From 67-14 sp020438345 (lineage in GTDB: Bacteria; Actinomycetota; Thermoleophilia; Solirubrobacterales; 70-9), in the NCBI GenBank assembly GCA_937872475.1, contig CALMSY010000014.1, positions 10,572-74,571 of the forward strand: a stretch of 64,000 nt of DNA, read 5' to 3'. Positions 7,804-15,733 of this stretch are shown here, piece after piece. The position numbers were made by a program, and so were the translations under genes. The notes beneath the pieces were generated by a model. It was not told where the DNA came from, searched no databases, and saw only the letters and a list, made by a program, of their open reading frames with translations. Within the stretch, counting starts at the first letter, position 1; every line of letters starts with the position of its first letter.

Positions 7804-8982
7804 CTAGGGCATCTTCAGCTCGGACCAGACCCCCGCGTGGTCGGAGTTCCAGTAGCCGTTGACTGCCTTGCGGCCTGTCACTCCAGCCTTCATGGTCTTC
7901 ACGGCCTTGGGCCGGTTGGTCATGATGTGATCGATGTAGTGGTCGAAGTCCTTCACCGAACCCTGGTCGGCGGTGAGGATGCTCGACTTGACGCAGCAGC
8001 TCATCGGCTTCTGCGTGCCACGATCAACCAGGCCACCCTGCTTGAGGGCGTTGTAGGCCAGGGGATCGTCCCCGGAGACAGTGTCGTCATCCGAATTCAG
8101 ATCTCCGACCAGAACTGCCGGCATGCTGCCGCTGCGAAGCGGTCCGCCCGGTGCGATCAGTTCCTTCGCCTGGGCTTCACGGATCGTCGGCTCGCCGAAC
8201 GCCTCGAAATGAGTGTTGACGAAGCGAAACCACTTACCCTTGCGGACCTTGACATCGGCCGAAAGCCAACCACGCTGGACATTGACCGGAATGCCAGAAA
8301 TGACCGGCTTGTAGATCGTCGAATAGTTGGCTGCCTTGAGGTTCTTCGTCTTCACTCCCGCACTGACCTTCGCCAGGATCACATCCCGCATGGTCAGCCG
8401 ACCGTTGATCTCGCCACCCAGGGTGGCAGCACCGGTAGCCGGGTTGTTGTCGTAATCGGCGGGTGCCTCGAAGTCGAACTCATTCTGGACATTGACCACC
8501 CGGTAGCGCTTCTTGCCCTTGTTGATCTGGCTTAGCAGCTCATTGAGAAAGTCCATATGAACAGTGGAAGCCGTGTAGTTGCCGGTCAGCGGCGGGTTGA
8601 GGTCCGCCGGCCCGGTACGCCAGAGGGCGACTTCCTGCAGGCCGACCAGGTCGGGGCTGACCGACTTGATCTCATCCGCAAGTCCGCGGGCGCGAACCGG
8701 GAAATTGTTTGTGTCGACGTCACGCAGGATCTGGCCGTTCTTGCTGATGAAGTCACCCGGTCCTGTAGCCGCGATGGCCGGGCCGAGGTCGGCACCCAGG
8801 TAAAGATTCCGGGTCATCACCTTGGCGGTGTTCTGGTTCTTCTTGTGCTTCTTGCTCTTTGCGTCAGCCGAAACGGCCAGCATCGAAGTCATGGCCAATG
8901 CGCCGATCAACGCGAATGCCAGGGCGATCAACAGTCGGCCCTGTCGGTTCCGGGCCCGGTGGCCGATGGAAGTGGTCTGCAT
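7804..8982 (-). CDS. Exported endonuclease/exonuclease/phosphatase-family protein
   Basis: Predicted secreted metal-dependent phosphoesterase of the EEP (DNase I / sphingomyelinase) superfamily. Motifs in order: RNLYLGADL, the metal-ligand Glu in GLQEVALW, the substrate His in VNTHFEAFG, VGDLNSDDD, and the catalytic C-terminal SDHAGVW. A signal peptide (RLLIALAFALIGALAMTSM, then AVSADA) precedes the domain. I start at ATG 8982 because AAGGAGAG lies just upstream; the open frame reaches 9072 without a better ribosome site. Substrate (nucleic acid, phospholipid or sphingolipid) cannot be told. It is convergent with nothing and ends at the 7707-7750 hairpin. Confidence 0.85.
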   Translation of the reverse strand: MQTTSIGHRARNRQGRLLIALAFALIGALAMTSMLAVSADAKSKKHKKNQNTAKVMTRNLYLGADLGPAIAATGPGDFISKNGQILRDVDTNNFPVRARGLADEIKSVSPDLVGLQEVALWRTGPADLNPPLTGNYTASTVHMDFLNELLSQINKGKKRYRVVNVQNEFDFEAPADYDNNPATGAATLGGEINGRLTMRDVILAKVSAGVKTKNLKAANYSTIYKPVISGIPVNVQRGWLSADVKVRKGKWFRFVNTHFEAFGEPTIREAQAKELIAPGGPLRSGSMPAVLVGDLNSDDDTVSGDDPLAYNALKQGGLVDRGTQKPMSCCVKSSILTADQGSVKDFDHYIDHIMTNRPKAVKTMKAGVTGRKAVNGYWNSDHAGVWSELKMP

Positions 8983-9090
8983 CAGGTTCTCTCCTTTTTC
9001 AATCGGGGCAAGACGCGGCAACGCGTCTACTGCGGATCCCCGATCGCTATTCCAGGAGAATAAACCCGGCAAATGGCCGGGAGGTGCGGA

Positions 9091-9498
9091 TCAGCCCTTG
9101 CCGGCGTTCTGGGCGACGAAATCGGCGATCTCTTCAGCAACCGTTCCGGTCACGATTCCAGGCGGCATGCGGCCAGGAACGTTGGGGTCGTCTGCGCCTT
9201 CTTCAAGCGCAGTCATGACCTGGGTGTGGATGCCATCGATCGCGGCCTTGTCGGCAGCCGGGCCGGCCGGGGCCAGCTTCTGATCCAGATTCGGTCCGAA
9301 GTCCCCGTCTGTACCTGCGGCATACAGCGCATGGCAGTTCCCGCAGTTGGTCTGGAACAGCTCCTTGCCGGGTGTGCTCTCGGAAGAAATACCGCGATTG
9401 TTGGCTACGTCACCATCGCGTTCGAAAGCCCAATACGGGATCACGACGACGAGTAGCGCGAGGACGAGACCGAATATGACGAAAGTCTTCTTGTTCAT
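9091..9498 (-). CDS. Membrane-anchored c-type cytochrome
   Basis: Small electron-transfer protein facing the outside of the membrane. One N-terminal membrane helix (FVIFGLVLALLVVVIPYWAF) is followed by a class I cytochrome c domain with the haem-attachment motif CGNCH near residue 55 and the probable axial Met in PGRMPPG near residue 112. The length of about 135 residues fits a mono-haem cytochrome c. ATG 9498 is preferred over TTG 9513, which adds five residues. No oxidase or bc1 genes are nearby, so its partner is unknown. Confidence 0.85.
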   Translation of the reverse strand: MNKKTFVIFGLVLALLVVVIPYWAFERDGDVANNRGISSESTPGKELFQTNCGNCHALYAAGTDGDFGPNLDQKLAPAGPAADKAAIDGIHTQVMTALEEGADDPNVPGRMPPGIVTGTVAEEIADFVAQNAGKG

Positions 9499-9569
9499 GT
9501 GAAACCGGCGCAAATCTGGGTAAGTGCCGGACGGACGGGAATATTACCCGTAGGACCCGGTTCCGCGTT

Positions 9570-10268
9570 CTACCGGCCCGACCCGGGGCCGCGCCCATAG
9601 GGACACATCCGCATCAGGGAACATTTCCCACAGACCGGATTCGGGCGGCAGAGAGTACGTCCGTGGCGGATCAGGTTCATATGGAACTCGTACGAATCCT
9701 CCGGATCAACGAGGGCCAGAACCTCGTCGTGGGCTTCGTCGAATGAAGCGTTCGGCCGAAAAAGTCCAAGTCTGCCACCGATCCTGAAGACATGAACATC
9801 TACCGGGATCTCGGGCCGGTTCCAGGTGAATACCTGGACGCAGGCCGCTGTCTTCCGCCCGACGCCGGGCAGACCGGTCAGAAACTCCATTGCCTCCACC
9901 CGGTCGGCATGCTCGAGCCAGCCAAGGTCGAGGTTTTCGATCTCCTTCAGGACCGCCTGGATCCGGGGGGCCTTCTGACGGCTGAGTCCGCCGGGCCTGA
10001 TCGCCGCCTCAACCGCTTCTTCCGGGGCATCCCGGACCGACTCCCAGTCATCGAAGCGGGCTTTCAGCCCGGCGAAAGCCCGGTCCCGGTTGGAATCACT
10101 GGTCGCCTGGGAAAGAATTGTCCGGACCAGTTCGTCCACAGGCTGACGATGCGGCAGATTCACAGGACGGCCGTACATCTCGCGCAACCGGTCACGCACC
10201 CGCTTCACGCGGGCCCGGGACGGGCGTTTCCAGTCAGCACGACTGACTTTCGCCTTCCAGTTGCTCAC
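9570..10268 (-). CDS. nth: Endonuclease III-type DNA glycosylase/AP lyase
   Basis: HhH-GPD base-excision repair enzyme that removes oxidised pyrimidines. The helix-hairpin-helix LPGVGRKTAACVQVF (about residue 130) carries the Schiff-base Lys, and the catalytic Asp is in PVDVHVFRIGGRLGL. A C-terminal 4Fe-4S cluster is indicated by four Cys, C-x5-C-x2-C-x5-C (CRPNPVCGKCSLMRMC); the first spacing is one residue shorter than in E. coli Nth. GTG start. The gene lies 5 bases after the sugar-kinase stop, so the two are probably co-transcribed. Confidence 0.88.
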   Translation of the reverse strand: MSNWKAKVSRADWKRPSRARVKRVRDRLREMYGRPVNLPHRQPVDELVRTILSQATSDSNRDRAFAGLKARFDDWESVRDAPEEAVEAAIRPGGLSRQKAPRIQAVLKEIENLDLGWLEHADRVEAMEFLTGLPGVGRKTAACVQVFTWNRPEIPVDVHVFRIGGRLGLFRPNASFDEAHDEVLALVDPEDSYEFHMNLIRHGRTLCRPNPVCGKCSLMRMCPYGRGPGSGR

Positions 10269-10273
10269 CGCAC

Positions 10274-11209
10274 CTACTGTGCTCCCCAGCCGCGAACTGC
10301 GGCAGCGGCTGAACCGACAGCTTCCGGCAGGACTTCACCGACCAGTTCCAGATCCCAGCCGCGGCGGGCCAGCCCGGCGGCGAGGCCACCCATGAAGGCA
10401 TCACCCGCACCCAGCGGACTCACCGTTGGGACCTGCTCCGGATGGTGGACTTCCTCTATCGCCCCGGCGGTAAACACGGTTCCCGTCCCGTCGGTAACCA
10501 CGGCGAGAGCGGGACCAAGGGTGACCAGGTCCCTTGCGGCGGTCAGCAGGTCGCTGTTGCCGGTGATCAGTTCCGCCTCGGTCCGGTTCAGTTTGATCAC
10601 ATCGGAGACGCCGGTCAGTTCCCGACAGAACTCGATCGCGGTTTCGACCTTGGCCCAGCGATTCGGCCGGTAGTTCGGGTCCAGCAAAACCGGCCGTCCC
10701 CGGTCCCGCGCAAGTTCGATTGCCCTGCGCGTGACTTCGCGTTCGGTTTCGCCGACCATCGTGTTCGATCCGACGATGAGCGCACTCGATCCGGTCACGG
10801 CCTCGTGGAGAAAACCCGACGTAGCCGCCATGGTCGGGCCGATCTGCTCCCCGTAAACACGAAACGAGGGTTCGTTGTCAGGCCCGAACTCGACCACGGC
10901 GACCGGAGTTTCAGCCCGCTCGAGCCGGGCGAGCCATTTCGTCGACACCCCCTCGGATTCCAGCGTTTCACCGAGCCAGCTACCCCAGCGGTCGTCGCCT
11001 ACCCCGCCGACCAGAGCGACTGACACACCCGCCCTGGCGACGGCGACCGCAACGTTCGCGAGAGCTCCGCCGGGATGGGGGACATAGCAATCAGCAGTCT
11101 CGCCGGCCATCAGGTTCCGCTCACAGATCAAGTCGGTGATCGCCTCTCCGAAGCAGGCGATCGGACGGTCGCCGGGAATCTGGCTCTGGGGTTTCCGATC
11201 AGCGACCAT
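10274..11209 (-). CDS. PfkB-family carbohydrate kinase (fructokinase-like)
   Basis: ATP-dependent sugar kinase of the ribokinase/PfkB family. N-terminal signature CFGEAITDL, substrate-site GGALANVAVAVARAG (about 48-62), and near the C-terminus the anion-hole and catalytic-base motif PLGAGDAFMGGL (about 266-277). The 311-residue length is standard. Fructose is the likeliest substrate from overall resemblance, but other sugars cannot be excluded. It is divergent from the PAP2 gene across 67 bases and 5 bases upstream of nth. Confidence 0.88.
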   Translation of the reverse strand: MVADRKPQSQIPGDRPIACFGEAITDLICERNLMAGETADCYVPHPGGALANVAVAVARAGVSVALVGGVGDDRWGSWLGETLESEGVSTKWLARLERAETPVAVVEFGPDNEPSFRVYGEQIGPTMAATSGFLHEAVTGSSALIVGSNTMVGETEREVTRRAIELARDRGRPVLLDPNYRPNRWAKVETAIEFCRELTGVSDVIKLNRTEAELITGNSDLLTAARDLVTLGPALAVVTDGTGTVFTAGAIEEVHHPEQVPTVSPLGAGDAFMGGLAAGLARRGWDLELVGEVLPEAVGSAAAAVRGWGAQ

Positions 11210-11276
11210 TCGGGTGCGCGCAGCCTACTCCAGCCTCAAAGGTTGGAAACTGCGTGCGCCACTAGACTGGGCAGTC

Positions 11277-12059
11277 ATGCCCGCGCTGATCGTTCGGATC
11301 GGAGAGTGGCTCCCCCAGGGCTGGGGGGACCTCTTTCGCCAACTCCTGCTCTACCTCATTGCCGATACCGGTTATGAGTTCGCGCGCGGAATGGCCGATG
11401 GCCGGGCGAATGTCGCCTTCGCAAACGGCGAAAGGGTCATGGATGTCGAAAGGAGCATGGGACTCTTCTTCGAGCCGGGCATGCAGGGCACCATCCTCAA
11501 TCTGCAGTGGATGGTTGACATCGCGAACACGATTTACCTGAACAGCCAGTTCACCGTGGCGCTCGCCTTTCTGATCTGGATGTATCTCTTTCGCAACGAG
11601 TACTACTACTTCTTCCGCAACATGCTTTTCGTTTCGATGGGTCTTGCCCTCGTGGGATACATCGGATTCCCGACCGCCCCGCCGCGCATGTTCCCGGAGT
11701 ACGGGTTCATAGACACCGTCAACGCACATTCCAGCGTCAACCACGACTCAGCCCTTGCGAAGCTCTTCATCAACCCTTTCGCCGCGGTGCCTTCCATGCA
11801 CTGCGCTGTCGCGCTGATGATCGGGTGCACCGGGTTCATGGTGTGCCGCAACTGGTTCGCACGAGGGTTCTGGGCTGCCTGGCCATTGATCGTCGCCTGG
11901 GTGACTGTCGTCACCGCAAACCACTATTGGGTCGATGCGGTACTCGGCTGGATGGTGGCCGGGGTTTCCTTCCTGATCGCCGCTCGTGTGCTGGCGGAGC
12001 TAAAGCCGGAAACCTGGGCATGGAGCCGCGACGCGGAGCGACAACGGGCCGAGGCCTGA
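11277..12059 (+). CDS. PAP2-superfamily membrane phosphatase (inositol-phospholipid type)
   Basis: Integral membrane lipid phosphatase/phosphotransferase of the Aur1/Ipt1-like PAP2 branch. The active site is split over three motifs: PTAPPR (about 131), PSMHCA with the first His (about 171) and NHYWVDAVLG with the second His and the Asp (about 213). About six membrane helices are visible. I use ATG 11277 because the longer frame from 11136 would overlap the divergent kinase. It heads a plus-strand run with a CDP-alcohol phosphatidyltransferase and ino1, which suggests a phosphatidylinositol-phosphate substrate (inference). Confidence 0.85.
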   Translation: MPALIVRIGEWLPQGWGDLFRQLLLYLIADTGYEFARGMADGRANVAFANGERVMDVERSMGLFFEPGMQGTILNLQWMVDIANTIYLNSQFTVALAFLIWMYLFRNEYYYFFRNMLFVSMGLALVGYIGFPTAPPRMFPEYGFIDTVNAHSSVNHDSALAKLFINPFAAVPSMHCAVALMIGCTGFMVCRNWFARGFWAAWPLIVAWVTVVTANHYWVDAVLGWMVAGVSFLIAARVLAELKPETWAWSRDAERQRAEA

Positions 12060-12071
12060 CCGGGGCGATTG

Positions 12072-13676
12072 ATGTCCCGACTCCCCTACAGCTCCGGAAC
12101 CAGGGGTTTTCTGGTCGCCCCTTTGGTGGTTGTCACCGGTCTGGCGATCGTCTATCTGGTGATGGCCCCGCTGAGTGCCGATCACGCAGCTCAGACTTTC
12201 CGCACGGAACTCTTCGAGCTGTCCGGGCCCACCGTCTGGAACAACTACTGGTTTGCCGGGCATTACCTGCCCACCTATTCGCTTCTTGCGCCACCGATCG
12301 GAGCCTGGATCGGGTTTCGGGTGATGGGTTCGCTCGCGGTAATCGGCACGGTCGTTCTGTTCACGTTGATCGTCCGCCGGTATTGGGGCGATCGGGTTCA
12401 GGCAGGGACGATCTGGTTTTCGGTTGCGGCGACCATCAGCCTCTTTTCGGGGAGGCTGACGTTCGCCCTCGGCGTGCTGCTGGCAATGAGCGCAGTTTTC
12501 TGCGCCCAGCGCGGATACCGGGCAACCTCGCTCGTACTGGCCGGCACGGTCGGGCTTGCCAGCCCGGTTGCGGCTCTGTTTCTGGCCTGCGCCGGGTTTT
12601 CCCACTTTGTCGCCGAGAGGCCCGATCGTCGCGGACTCGAACTGGCGGTCGTCTCATTCATGGTGGCTGGAACGGTGGCCTTGCTGTTTCCCGGAGGCGG
12701 GGACGAGCCGTATGTCTTCTCCAGCTTTCTGCCGGCAATCGTCGTGACGCTGATGAGTGCGGCAATGGTGCCGTCGGGTCAGCGCCTTATCCGGATCGGG
12801 ATCCTGGTTTACGCGGCAGCGCTGGTTGCGTCCTTCGTCATAAGCACGCCGATGGGCGGAAATGTGAACCGGATGGGCAGCCTGCTGCTCGGGCCGTTGC
12901 TGGTTTGTGCTCTTGCCGCAGAACCCCTCACCAGGCAGCTTTGGCGAAGGGCTTTGCTGGTCTTGCTTTTGCCGATGATCGTGTACTGGCAGCTCGGACC
13001 AGTCATTCGCGACCTCGAACTGGTTCATGACGAACCAGCGGTAACCAAGGCCTACTACGCGCCGCTTGCTGACGCTCTGGAGCCGCGGCTCGAGCGGGAA
13101 CCCGCGCGGGTCGAGGTCGTGCCGGTCGCTTCCCACTGGGAGGCGGCACGCGCGGCTCCCGAGTTCCCGCTTGCCCGCGGTTGGGAGCGCCAGACTGACC
13201 GTCACCTGAACCCTCTCTTTTACGCCGACCAACTGGACCCCGAGCGCTACCGCAAGTGGCTGGGCCGGCTGGCTGTCGGCTATGTCGCCCTGCCGGCCAC
13301 CGAACTTGACTATGCGGGTGAAAACGAAGCAGCCCTCATTCGTAGCGGGCTCCCCTTCCTCAAGGAGATCCCGGTCGGCGGGGACTGGAGACTCTTCAAG
13401 GTGCTGGATGCGACACCGATGGTGGAACGTCCGGCCCGCCTGACCGAACTCGACACAGATGGTTTCGCCGTCACTTCACCGGCTTCCGGCAGCTTCGAAG
13501 TGCGAATTCGTTCGACCCCCTACTGGAGGGTGGAGGCCGGTCAGGGTTGCGTCGGTCCTTCCCCCGGCGACTGGACGACGGTCGTTCTTGACCGGCCTGG
13601 TTCGATCAGGGTGGGTGCCGACTTCAGTCCCGGCGCCCGTTTCAGCTCGGACCGCGACTGCCGTCCCGAACGGTGA
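12072..13676 (+). CDS. Polytopic membrane protein, possible GT-C-type glycosyltransferase
   Basis: About nine hydrophobic helices in the first 330 residues, then a soluble C-terminal part of about 200 residues. The first outer loop (NNYWFAGHYLPTYSLLAPP, about 58-76) resembles the loop of lipid-linked-sugar-dependent GT-C transferases, but I see no definitive catalytic Asp pair. It follows the PAP2 gene by 12 bases and precedes the phosphatidyltransferase by 18, so it is probably in one operon with lipid or glycan functions. TTG 12069 is an alternative start directly before ATG 12072. Function not established. Confidence 0.75.
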   Translation: MSRLPYSSGTRGFLVAPLVVVTGLAIVYLVMAPLSADHAAQTFRTELFELSGPTVWNNYWFAGHYLPTYSLLAPPIGAWIGFRVMGSLAVIGTVVLFTLIVRRYWGDRVQAGTIWFSVAATISLFSGRLTFALGVLLAMSAVFCAQRGYRATSLVLAGTVGLASPVAALFLACAGFSHFVAERPDRRGLELAVVSFMVAGTVALLFPGGGDEPYVFSSFLPAIVVTLMSAAMVPSGQRLIRIGILVYAAALVASFVISTPMGGNVNRMGSLLLGPLLVCALAAEPLTRQLWRRALLVLLLPMIVYWQLGPVIRDLELVHDEPAVTKAYYAPLADALEPRLEREPARVEVVPVASHWEAARAAPEFPLARGWERQTDRHLNPLFYADQLDPERYRKWLGRLAVGYVALPATELDYAGENEAALIRSGLPFLKEIPVGGDWRLFKVLDATPMVERPARLTELDTDGFAVTSPASGSFEVRIRSTPYWRVEAGQGCVGPSPGDWTTVVLDRPGSIRVGADFSPGARFSSDRDCRPER

Positions 13677-13694
13677 CGGACTAGAGTCCCATCC

Positions 13695-14345
13695 ATGGAG
13701 TCTTCGTCCGGCCCCCCGGAGGGTGGTCAGCGCAACGGACCTGCTCAGGATTTCCGTGCGCAGGCCCGCAATGCACTTATTCAGTCACGGCTGACGCCGA
13801 ATGCAATCTCGATGGTTGGCCTGGTCGGGAATCTGATCGCGGCCGTGCTCGTAATCGAGGGGATGTTCTTCTTCGCGGGTCTCGCGTTCATCATCGGTTC
13901 GGTCATGGACACGCTCGATGGCCGGTATTCGCGGATGTCCGGCAAGGGGTCGCTGTTCGGAGCATTTCTGGATTCCACCCTGGACCGGATCGAGGAGGGT
14001 GTGGTGATCGCTGCGGTCGCCTGGCATTTCGCCGAGAATGGCGAGAATGTGGCCGCCGCGATGTGTGTGCTGGTGGTGCTCGGGTCACTGATGGTCAGCT
14101 ACACCCGGGCCCGGGCCGAGGCACTTGGAGTCGAGTGCAAGGTCGGGATCGCGACCCGTCCGGTCCGGGTAGTCCTGCTTTCAGCCGGCCTGGTTTTCGC
14201 CGATGGCGAACTGATCTCCGGTTTTGACCTGCTCCCGATCGCGATCTACGTGATGGCGGGCCTGACCGCGATCACCACTTTGCAGCGAGTCTGGCATGTC
14301 CGGACCGAGTTGAAGAAGCTCGACGCAGCCGCCAAAGAAGCTTGA
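13695..14345 (+). CDS. CDP-alcohol phosphatidyltransferase, probable PI-phosphate synthase
   Basis: Membrane enzyme that joins CDP-diacylglycerol to an alcohol. The family signature is present as DTLDGRYSR then G-x3-D-x3-D (residues 71-99), with Ser where most members have Ala. About six membrane helices, 216 residues. The actinobacterial homologue PgsA1 uses inositol 1-phosphate, and the presence of ino1 187 bases downstream supports that role here. Phosphatidylglycerophosphate synthase is the main alternative. Confidence 0.85.
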   Translation: MESSSGPPEGGQRNGPAQDFRAQARNALIQSRLTPNAISMVGLVGNLIAAVLVIEGMFFFAGLAFIIGSVMDTLDGRYSRMSGKGSLFGAFLDSTLDRIEEGVVIAAVAWHFAENGENVAAAMCVLVVLGSLMVSYTRARAEALGVECKVGIATRPVRVVLLSAGLVFADGELISGFDLLPIAIYVMAGLTAITTLQRVWHVRTELKKLDAAAKEA

Positions 14346-14532
14346 CTTCCGGTCGGTCCGGCACCGTAAATCTGTCACGGATACCTGTAACCGATCCTGA
14401 TTTGTGGTGTCATTAGGGGTCGACCCCGGCCTTGCGCCCGGATTAGGCGTGGCTTAATGCCCCTCCTCCGCGCGGTCCGGTGCCAACCCGGCAACAGATG
14501 CCATCCCACCCACAGGAGACTTTCGCTTACCC
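14346..14532 (+). promoter_or_regulatory. 187-base leader upstream of ino1 with perfect palindrome
   Basis: Holds a perfect 12-base palindrome GGGGTCGACCCC (14416-14427) flanked by two copies of ATTAGG (14412-14417 and 14442-14447), and a CAGGAG ribosome site ahead of ATG 14533. The palindrome could be an operator or part of a folded leader. No promoter hexamers are convincing. Confidence 0.35.
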
Positions 14533-15729
14533 ATGACTGAGAACGGACTTTCCCCCAACGGAAACGGCAGCGGCGCCAGCCGAGGCGGTGACGACAAGGT
14601 ACGAGTAGCCATCGTCGGCGTCGGCAATTGCGCCAACTCCTTCATCCAGGGCGTCCAGTACTACAAGGATGCAGACCCGTCAGACCAGGTTCCCGGCCTC
14701 ATGCATGTCGACCTCGGCGGCTATCACGTCAACGACATCGAATTCGTTGCGGCCTTCGACATTGATCAGGAAAAGGTCGGGAAGGATCTCTCTGACGCGA
14801 TCTGGTCCGGCCAGAACGACACGATCAAGTTCGCTGATGTTCCGAACCTGGGAGTCACCGTTGAACGCGGCATGACCCTCGACGGGCTCGGCAAGTACCT
14901 CAAGCAGGTCATCACCAAGGCCCCGGGCCCGACAGCCGACATCGTCCAGATCCTCAAGGACACCAAGACCGACGTCCTGGTCTGTTACCTCCCGGTCGGC
15001 TCGGAAGATGCCGTCAAGTGGTATGTCGAGCAGGCGATCGCGGCCGGAGTCGGTTTTGTCAATTGCCTCCCCGTCTTTATCGCCAGCGAGGATTACTGGG
15101 ATGGCCGCTTCAAGGAAGCCGGACTGCCGATCATTGGTGATGACATCAAGTCCCAGGTTGGAGCGACGATCGTTCACCGCCAGCTCGCCCGTCTCTTCCA
15201 CGAGCGTGGCGTCGAGATGCAGCACACCTCGCAGCTCAACGTCGGCGGCAACATGGACTTCTTCAACATGCTCGAACGCGAGCGGCTCGACTCAAAGAAG
15301 ATCTCGAAGACCAACGCGGTCACCTCGATCATGGGTCTGGAACTCGAAGATCGCGACGTTCACGTCGGACCCTCGGATTACGTGCCGTGGCTGACCGACC
15401 GCAAGTGGGCCCATATCCGTCTTGAAGGCAAGTCCTTCGGTGACGTGCCTCTCAACGTCGAGCTCAAGCTCGAGGTCTGGGATTCGCCGAATTCTGCCGG
15501 GGTTGTGATCGACGCGGTGCGCCTGATCAAGCTGGCCCTCAACAACGGAATCGCCGGTCAGCTCGACGGACCATCCTCCTACCTCATGAAGTCGCCGCAC
15601 AACCAGCGGCCCGACGCCGAGGCCAGGGCGGACACCGAGTCCTTTATCGAGGACAACAAGCGCGGAAAGTCACCGATCAGCGGCGCCAAGCCGGTCGCCG
15701 AGGTCGAGGACAGCAAGTCCGAAGCCTGA
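14533..15729 (+). CDS. ino1: Myo-inositol-1-phosphate synthase
   Basis: NAD-dependent isomerase converting glucose 6-phosphate to inositol phosphate, the first step of inositol synthesis. The NAD-binding loop VAIVGVGNCANSFIQG is at about 25-40, after a disordered Gly/Asn-rich start. Conserved NTNV-class features include CYLPVGSEDAVKWYVEQAI, GDDIKSQVGATI and LNVGGNMDFFNMLERERL. Length 398, matching the shorter actinobacterial/archaeal type plus an acidic tail. The neighbouring phosphatidyltransferase would consume the product, and the glycosyltransferase gene begins about 5 bases after the stop. Confidence 0.95.
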   Translation: MTENGLSPNGNGSGASRGGDDKVRVAIVGVGNCANSFIQGVQYYKDADPSDQVPGLMHVDLGGYHVNDIEFVAAFDIDQEKVGKDLSDAIWSGQNDTIKFADVPNLGVTVERGMTLDGLGKYLKQVITKAPGPTADIVQILKDTKTDVLVCYLPVGSEDAVKWYVEQAIAAGVGFVNCLPVFIASEDYWDGRFKEAGLPIIGDDIKSQVGATIVHRQLARLFHERGVEMQHTSQLNVGGNMDFFNMLERERLDSKKISKTNAVTSIMGLELEDRDVHVGPSDYVPWLTDRKWAHIRLEGKSFGDVPLNVELKLEVWDSPNSAGVVIDAVRLIKLALNNGIAGQLDGPSSYLMKSPHNQRPDAEARADTESFIEDNKRGKSPISGAKPVAEVEDSKSEA

Positions 15730-15733
15730 TCCC

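Noticed and set aside
14470..14515. SAM-riboswitch-like string in the ino1 leader (GTGCCAACCCGGCAACAG)
   Set aside because: The core words resemble SAM-I/IV aptamers, but I could not find the closing P1 stem or the other conserved elements, and ino1 is not a SAM-related gene.
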